A stretch of 64,000 nucleotides of DNA from Patiria miniata (taxonomy: Eukaryota; Echinodermata; Asteroidea; Valvatida; Asterinidae), in NCBI RefSeq assembly GCF_015706575.1, contig NW_024037069.1, forward strand, positions 42,291,553-42,355,552, given 5' to 3'. Under the pieces are notes generated by a model. It saw nothing but the letters and a program-made list of their open reading frames with translations, made no database searches and had not been told where the DNA came from. Below, piece by piece: positions 60,801 through 64,000 of the stretch (within the stretch, counting starts at the first letter, position 1; the number at the start of each line of letters is the position of its first letter). The translations under genes and the position numbers were made by a program.

Positions 60801-63670
60801 GATAAAGCTTCCAATAATCCAACCATTCACACTCAACGAGTATGTACACAGATAATTTGAAAGTTTGGGTGGTGAAGTCAGTTTAAAGAGTAAGTTTCAA
60901 GTTTGGTTTATGGTTTATGGTTTATTTAAAAACATGACATATAGCAGTTACAAACTGAATTGCATGACATTTACAACATTAAAAAAAAAACAATTATGAA
61001 GCACAAATAAATATAAAAAGTACATGTATTTAGCCTTTGAACGTTAAAAAAAGCCTCCTCTGCATTCTGTACGAGGATAGAGTCTCGGCCTTACTTGAAA
61101 TACATTTCTTTAGAGAAAAAAGTTTTGCAGTTGCACCATATTGTAGCAAAAACCACTTTAATTTGTTGTCTAGTAGGAATGGAATGATTTGTAGTACTAT
61201 TGATACTCGTGCCAGCTGAAAAGTCATTCACTAGACATGTTCCTTCTAAAATTATTTTTGTGTTACTTTCACTTAATAACTGCCGGATCCCTGAGTAGGT
61301 TTCATTACAATATGACACAAAATCTCTGGAAAAAGTGGAAAACTCAGTATTTGGCAGTATGCACTGCCCATCATTTAGCAGATTGAACAGAGAAGTGGAG
61401 AGTTTTGTTTTGGATATTTAACTTTGAAAAATTGATATTGGGGTGCCTTCATCATAAAAAAAGCTCATTTCTTTCCTGAAGAAATGAAAATCATGATCCT
61501 CTAGTTTGGACTTACTTTTTTTCTCATCAAGTCAGCTGTGATAATAAAGCACTTCTAGTTGTGTAGTCATGACTAAGATTTTATCGATGTCCATCCAAAA
61601 GATGTGTTAAGAAACTTGTTTATTTCTAAAATTTCCTTCGCAGAAATTCCCCGTACCATGAAGAGTTCCGTGACATCACAGCAGGAGGCTTCCTAACAGA
61701 GGCGCTGGCTGCATTCTCACAGCCAACTCCATTCAGCGATGTGATGAACATTGGAGAGAAAGAGGTCAAAAGTGGCACCTTAACCCTTACACCCCCCTCC
61801 TTAACCTTACCCCCCCCCCCCCCCATGCATCCTCCCACACCCACACCTTAGTCTTATCAATCCCTGCCCACAGACTAGTGGTAGGATAGGAGTATAATGA
61901 CAAATTTGTGACCTGTCTCCACAAAATAAGCCAAAAGTTGCAAATTGCCATTTTTGCAGTATGGTGGGCCACAGCCATAATTCAAAAACATTTTTGTTTC
62001 CTTTTTTATATTTTTTTTGTACAGGCATGAGAATCTTCCTGTTTAAACAGGAATTCCTGTTTGTTTGTTGCCCAAATTTCCGCGTTTTTTTTTAATTTTA
62101 AGCCTGTTTGGGGTTTTTTTGCCCGATTTCACATCTTTGTTCCTGTTTTTCCACAATTTTCCTGTTTTTTTTCATTGAAATTCATTCTCATGCCTGTTTG
62201 TAAAAATGTCACAAAAGCCTCCAAATTTATTACATAATTGCTTGACTTCCATGGAGTTGTCGGTTTGTATTTCTGTTACTGAACTCAGTATCCTTAAATG
62301 TTGCATATCATTGGAAAAGCTGTTGTTTTTCAGAACACAGAAATACAGGTATCTTGATTCTTGAAAAATCTGCTTTTGAGCTCATTTCGTGGCGAAAGTC
62401 ACTTTTGTGACTGCATTCTGTTCATGATGTCTTTGTGAGATCATTGAAGTTGGAGGACCCGACACTTTCATCCTCGTATCAGAAACCTTCTTAAATATTC
62501 TGAGAAATATTTTTTATAGGATGAAGATGCCTGGCCTTCTAGTCCTTTACAATTGATACATGTCAGTCAGCAAGTAGTCTGCTGTAACATTTTTATTCCT
62601 CGTGAAATTTTGTGTTGACAGAATGAGGCTGAAAAGGTGAAGATTCTGGTCTGGCTGCTGCAAAAGAGACTTCTCATACAGGTAGATCAATTTCTCTTAA
62701 AACAGTACAAGCGGAATTAAATATCCATGTTTTGCAGCAAAAGGTGACCTGTACAAAGAATTTGTTAAAAACAAATTCTGTGAAAAACAAATTCTGCATT
62801 CAGGAAGGTTCCTTGCAGAAATGACACAGGAGTTAAAATTTACTCGTAAAAAAACAAACTGTCTTTCTTTGTGATTCTGCGATGACAAGTATAGACTCCG
62901 TGTATGAACAGTAGAGGGCACTTTTAGACCGCTTTTCGAGAGCCCCGTGGACAGAACCAGGGGCGGAGATTTGTGTCACAAAGTGGGGGGATGATCACAA
63001 TTTTGGAGGTAAAATCCCCAAAAAGTGACCCTGAAAAAAATTTGCGCCTGCAAAATATTTGAAAAGGGAAGGGGTTTGAGACTATTCGCAGATTGAGGGC
63101 GCTATTTAATAAAGGGTGTTGGAAATTCTGGGGGGATGATTGTATACAAGATCCTCCCCCTTGCCCAAAAAGTTGGGGGGTGGAGATATGCCCCCCCCCC
63201 CCCCCTCCCTCTCCGGGATCTCTGCCCATGGACAGGACGCACTGTGTGCGCGTACTCGTTCGCAGGTGCATAGCAGGAATTATGCACAACTTATTTTTTT
63301 CTGTATGTGTACAAAGGTATAGTGACTTCACGTGAGCGTGAAGCAGTGCATTATAGTCCCTTCCAGTGGTCTCCCCCTTCTCTTCCAGTGTAGCCATTGA
63401 GAGGGTACTTGTGCACGGAGACCAAAGCCCCACTTTCAATTTGAATCATTGAACAACCACGTATTGTTTTCAACTGATCCTGCTTACAGCTTCATACGTA
63501 CGTATTCCTGATGATCCCTACTGAGAGGCCCACCCAGCTTGTTAATCTTCAAGACAAGCATTCCAGGCCGTCACCATCATCGTCGTCAGCCTCACAAGAC
63601 AAGAACAGCTCAGCCAGTACCAACCCCTCACACCACGGCTCCACGGGAAACGTGGCGGATAACATGTCAA
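48731..63670 (+). CDS. NPRL3: NPRL3, GATOR1 subunit (12 exons, 3' end outside)
   Basis: Nitrogen permease regulator-like 3. With NPRL2 and DEPDC5 it forms GATOR1, the RagA/B GTPase-activating complex that shuts off mTORC1 at the lysosome when amino acids are scarce. Twelve exons with GT-AG borders and matching phases give 464 residues, all co-linear with vertebrate NPRL3: N-terminal longin-type segment [125 protein letters not shown] then LHTYVFLM. Human NPRL3 has 569 residues, so roughly the last 100 or more lie in exons beyond 64000. The start ATG opens [10 protein letters not shown], the expected N-terminus. Introns are 0.3-2.7 kb and hold many MITEs. In vertebrates NPRL3 introns host alpha-globin enhancers; no globin gene is visible here. 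Confidence 0.96.
48897..50403. mobile_element. Long fold-back MITE, 9-bp target duplication
   Basis: Termini TAGTCCGAGTAACTTGGACC and its complement, flanked by a perfect 9-bp direct repeat ATTGGTAAC (48888-48896 and 50404-50412). Without the nested insert it is about 1030 bp, mostly two arms of about 480 bp around a tip near 49410. Long inverted arms with 9-bp duplication are typical of Mutator-like (MULE) elements. Non-coding. It starts 48 bp after the exon 1 donor. Confidence 0.88.
49864..50331. mobile_element. Nested fold-back MITE, 9-bp target duplication
   Basis: Termini TAGCCCCATAAATGTGGCC and complement, flanked by the perfect 9-bp repeat GGACCCTAC (49855-49863 and 50332-50340). Arms of about 200 bp meet near 50100. 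The uninterrupted target can be read in the opposite arm of the host element, which proves insertion order. It has the same MULE-like signature as the host. Confidence 0.9.
50880..50965 (-). repeat. tRNA-derived SINE fragment
   Basis: The minus strand reads CGCTTCGGTAGCTCGATTGGTA (A-box region, complement near 50937-50960) and, about 45 nt on, AAGGTCCCAATGGATCAAAT as a decayed B box. It lies in NPRL3 intron 1. Confidence 0.45.
51110..51540. repeat. GGAGGATT(TT)GA repeat block, copy 1
   Basis: About 400 bp rich in TTTTGGAGGATTGAGG motifs, shared with 54105-54480 in the same order (GTTTATGTT...CATGCATAA, GAGGCAGTGGTC, AACAGATGATTT). It lies directly upstream of exon 2. Confidence 0.75.
51585..51678 (+). 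CDS. NPRL3: NPRL3 exon 2
   Basis: Residues 40-70 plus two bases: [20 protein letters not shown] then [11 protein letters not shown]. Acceptor CCTGCAG, donor GG|GTGAGC. It encodes the poorly conserved linker inside the N-terminal domain. Confidence 0.88.
52550..52893. mobile_element. MITE-like inverted repeat in intron 2
   Basis: ATTCGTCGTGTGCCCGGCAG near 52550 is opposed by CTGCCGGGCACCCGACGAAT near 52875. Sub-copies of GCCCTT/AAGGGC with CATATG lie between. The ends and target duplication are not clearly resolved. Confidence 0.5.
53235..53346 (+). CDS. NPRL3: NPRL3 exon 3
   Basis: Completes a Gly codon, then [20 protein letters not shown] and [17 protein letters not shown] (to residue 108). 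Acceptor CTATCAG, donor ATA|GTAGGT; ends in phase 0. Strong match to the vertebrate FELKIDNVRFVGHPTL region. Confidence 0.94.
53783..54062. mobile_element. Fold-back MITE, CCAGGGCCCAATTTCACG ends
   Basis: Termini CCAGGGCCCAATTTCACGGC and GCCGTGAAATTGGGACCTGG pair over about 28 bp. The interior has opposed GCTAAGCA/TGCTTAGC motifs. CAGGG...CCTG ends of this kind occur on hAT-like elements. No clear 8-bp duplication seen. In intron 3. Confidence 0.75.
54105..54480. repeat. GGAGGATT(TT)GA repeat block, copy 2
   Basis: Homologous to 51110-51540 and likewise placed just upstream of an NPRL3 exon (exon 4). Divergent copies with the same internal order. Confidence 0.75.
54566..54637 (+). CDS. NPRL3: NPRL3 exon 4
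   Basis: 24 codons in phase 0: [20 protein letters not shown] then FVLH. Acceptor TTGACAG, donor CAT|GTGAGT. Matches the vertebrate PTMILFNVVFAL strand. Confidence 0.93.
54983..55136 (+). CDS. NPRL3: NPRL3 exon 5
   Basis: Residues 133-183 plus one base: [20 protein letters not shown], then [31 protein letters not shown]. Acceptor ATTTCAG, donor GAAG|GTAAGG. Its last 56 nt and donor are copied four more times in the intron that follows. Confidence 0.95.
55081..55960 (+). repeat. Five-copy tandem array from the 3' end of exon 5
   Basis: Units start at 55081 (the real exon end), 55254, 55430, 55606 and 55782; periods 173, 176, 176 and 176 bp. Each holds about 56 nt of exon 5 coding sequence, a donor (GTAAGG in copies 1, 2 and 4, GTAAGA in copy 5, GCAAGG in copy 3) and about 117 nt of intron ending in a pyrimidine tract and AACTCCAG. 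Copies 2-5 therefore look like complete mini-exons. Spliced after exon 5, each would reach TGA within seven codons. Confidence 0.93.
56233..56410 (-). mobile_element. CR1/L2-type LINE 3' end fragment
   Basis: The minus-strand translation just before the stop reads [20 protein letters not shown] then THLFNSD, the familiar C-terminal tail of CR1/L2-type reverse transcriptases (LP..IR.A.SLD.FK..LKTHLF). It is followed by a short 3' UTR with GCGCATTGGGACTCCGTG and an (ATT)n tail (complement at 56236-56251). 5'-truncated; it ends about 50 bp upstream of NPRL3 exon 6. Confidence 0.75.
56459..56534 (+). CDS. NPRL3: NPRL3 exon 6
   Basis: Enters in phase 1: [20 protein letters not shown] then RHVFN plus two bases. 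Acceptor CCTACAG, donor TGG|GTATGT. Matches the vertebrate segment ...[23 protein letters not shown]. Confidence 0.93.
56884..57209. mobile_element. MITE with 8-bp target duplication, CpG-rich core
   Basis: Termini CATAGACATATAATA and TATTATATGTCTATG, extended by (A/C)CTAGACACGAC and its complement, flanked by the 8-bp repeat AATTAAAG (56876-56883, 57210-57217). 8-bp duplication suggests hAT. The core is unusually CpG-rich (GCGCGATACGCG and similar) for an intron. In NPRL3 intron 6. Confidence 0.85.
57472..57577 (+). CDS. NPRL3: NPRL3 exon 7
   Basis: Completes Gly, then [20 protein letters not shown] and [15 protein letters not shown] (to residue 244). Acceptor GTGGACAG, donor GAC|GTAAGA; phase 0. 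Contains the highly conserved [11 protein letters not shown] block. Confidence 0.95.
58732..58923 (+). CDS. NPRL3: NPRL3 exon 8
   Basis: 64 codons: [64 protein letters not shown]. Acceptor CCATCAG, donor CAG|GTATGG. Very close to vertebrate [20 protein letters not shown]. Confidence 0.96.
58942..59604. mobile_element. TA-flanked fold-back element abutting exon 8
   Basis: Ends AAGTGCGTCCCAAAATA and TATTTTGGGACGCACTG with TA on both sides (58940-58941, 59605-59606). Arms of about 215 bp pair over most of their length, including GGCATGTCAAAAACAAACTC and its complement. Tc1/mariner-like termini. It starts 18 nt after the exon 8 donor. Non-coding. Confidence 0.85.
59620..59860. repeat. CAAGTC-type minisatellite, third locus
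   Basis: Degenerate CACAAGTC/ATCACAAG units, then the opposite strand form (ACTTGTGATGGACTTG) after about 59800, so the array is bidirectional. Related to the arrays at 4.4 and 45 kb. In NPRL3 intron 8. Confidence 0.7.
59900..60475. repeat. CGAGACCGAGACC repeats in two blocks
   Basis: (CGAGAC)n blocks at about 59925-60030 and 60340-60455 flank a 300-bp spacer. A CAGTGTTGTAGTTGAGACC terminus occurs at 59905, but no matching right terminus was seen. Possibly the remnant of a transposon with internal satellite. In intron 8. Confidence 0.65.
60605..60711 (+). CDS. NPRL3: NPRL3 exon 9
   Basis: [20 protein letters not shown] then [15 protein letters not shown] plus two bases. Acceptor TCTTTCAG, donor AGC|GTAAGT. 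Matches vertebrate LVYWGKAIIIYPLCENNVY. Confidence 0.95.
60900..61440. other. Intron 9: possible decayed minus-strand coding relic
   Basis: A (TTTATGG)n run at about 60905-60925, then a minus-strand frame open from about 61405 to 61091 ([20 protein letters not shown]...). It looks more protein-like than usual for an intron, but I cannot assign it. It may be a retroelement remnant with its 3' simple repeat on the left. Confidence 0.25.
61644..61764 (+). CDS. NPRL3: NPRL3 exon 10
   Basis: Completes Ala, then [20 protein letters not shown] and [20 protein letters not shown] (to residue 384). Acceptor TTCGCAG. The donor GAG|GTCAAA is weak, but it is the only nearby one that keeps phase 0 with exon 11. 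Matches the vertebrate LAKFSLPVSLSEF region. Confidence 0.88.
62022..62196. mobile_element. Small MITE, CAGGCATGAGAA ends
   Basis: CAGGCATGAGAATC and ATTCTCATGCCTG termini, with a TTTGTA-like repeat on both sides. The interior is several TTCCTGTTT motifs and a CCTGTTTAAACAGG palindrome. In NPRL3 intron 10. Confidence 0.65.
62622..62681 (+). CDS. NPRL3: NPRL3 exon 11
   Basis: 20 codons, [20 protein letters not shown]. Acceptor GTTGACAG, donor CAG|GTAGAT. Matches vertebrate QMVVWMLQRRLLIQ. Confidence 0.95.
62908..62921 (+). promoter_or_regulatory. CTCF-like core motif
   Basis: ACAGTAGAGGGCAC matches 13 of 14 positions of the CTCF core CCASYAGRKGGCRS. In NPRL3 intron 11. A single 14-bp match is weak evidence of binding. 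Confidence 0.3.
63490..63670 (+). CDS. NPRL3: NPRL3 exon 12
   Basis: [20 protein letters not shown], then a Ser-rich stretch ([20 protein letters not shown]) to ...GNVADNMS plus one base. Acceptor GCTTACAG, donor TCAA|GTAAAG. LHTYV.LM is conserved; the serine-rich linker is variable in the family, as expected. Phase 1 out; later exons lie outside. Confidence 0.92.
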
Positions 63671-63727
63671 GTAAAGCTGCCTTTCCATATTCATGTTTGC
63701 AGTCCGTTTTGCCTATAATAAGCAATG

Positions 63728-63820
63728 AAACTGCACTAGTAAGCAGGAGGTCATGGGTTCAAGTCCCCGAGTAGTTTGTGATTTTTTCTTATAATCACTT
63801 GGGTAAAAAAGCCGAGTATA
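63728..63820 (+). repeat. tRNA-like arm, partial copy of the 47-kb fold-back
   Basis: AGCAGGAGGTCATGGGTTCA followed by AGTCCCC and a TTTTTT run matches the tRNA-like arm of the 46.9/47.8 kb elements. CACTTGGGTAAAAAAGCCGA follows. Only one arm is seen. Confidence 0.6.
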
Positions 63821-64000
63821 CTGTTGAACCCTGATAAGAAGAGCACTGTAATGCAACATCCTGCTTATAACAAGCAAAATGTTAGGCCTGAGGCTTTGTT
63901 TTTCCTTTTTTCTTCCTTTGTTTTCCATTACTGATAATACAAGGTACCTGCTATAACAAGGTAATTTGTAGAGTCCCAAGGACCTTGTTATAAAGGTGTT

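Overview
This is a metazoan nuclear segment: split genes with GT-AG introns, no operons, AT-rich intergenic DNA, many long C/G and T runs, and a dense load of small palindromic transposons and tRNA-derived SINEs. The gene content and repeat style suggest a marine invertebrate deuterostome. An echinoderm is my best guess, but this is inference only.

Two genes are well supported. (1) An intronless cytochrome P450 of the CYP1-like type (15984-17414, +) is complete from ATG to TGA and has all P450 signature motifs, but it lacks the usual N-terminal membrane anchor. A cluster of GCGTG cores, including two full TNGCGTG dioxin-response-type sites, lies in the 260 bp before its ATG. (2) NPRL3, a GATOR1 subunit (48731 to the window end, +), has 12 coding exons that I could place at base resolution with consistent phases. 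They encode 464 residues, and the C-terminal exons lie beyond the window. A few weak candidates are also listed: exons at 11493, 25930 and 28522, small ORFs at 7748 and 14447, and a minus-strand ORF at 30314-30577 interrupted by one in-frame TAA.

Layout. 1-11 kb is intergenic with SINEs, a hAT-type MITE with 8-bp target duplication, Penelope-like terminal fragments and a TTAA-flanked MITE. 11-18 kb holds the CYP1-like gene and its upstream region. 19.8-24.3 kb is a MITE cluster, with TTAA-flanked elements, one of them inserted in the arm of a larger fold-back. 25-43 kb is mostly gene-free, with microsatellites, a CACCACTCT minisatellite, a (GTTGG)n G-rich array and several fold-backs. 43.9-48.1 kb holds two large tandem duplications and a CAAGTCC-type minisatellite. 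The rest is NPRL3, whose introns hold much of the interesting structure.

The strongest unusual signals are: a nested fold-back transposon pair in NPRL3 intron 1, each member with its own perfect 9-bp target duplication; a five-copy tandem array in intron 5 built from the 3' end of exon 5 plus its donor site, giving exon-like units that would all introduce a stop; a fold-back element whose two arms each carry an outward-facing tRNA-like pol III unit, present twice in tandem; and MITE ends 18 and 48 nt from NPRL3 donor sites. I saw no CRISPR, rRNA or convincing functional tRNA gene. Element family calls rest on terminal repeats and target duplications read by eye, not on database searches.
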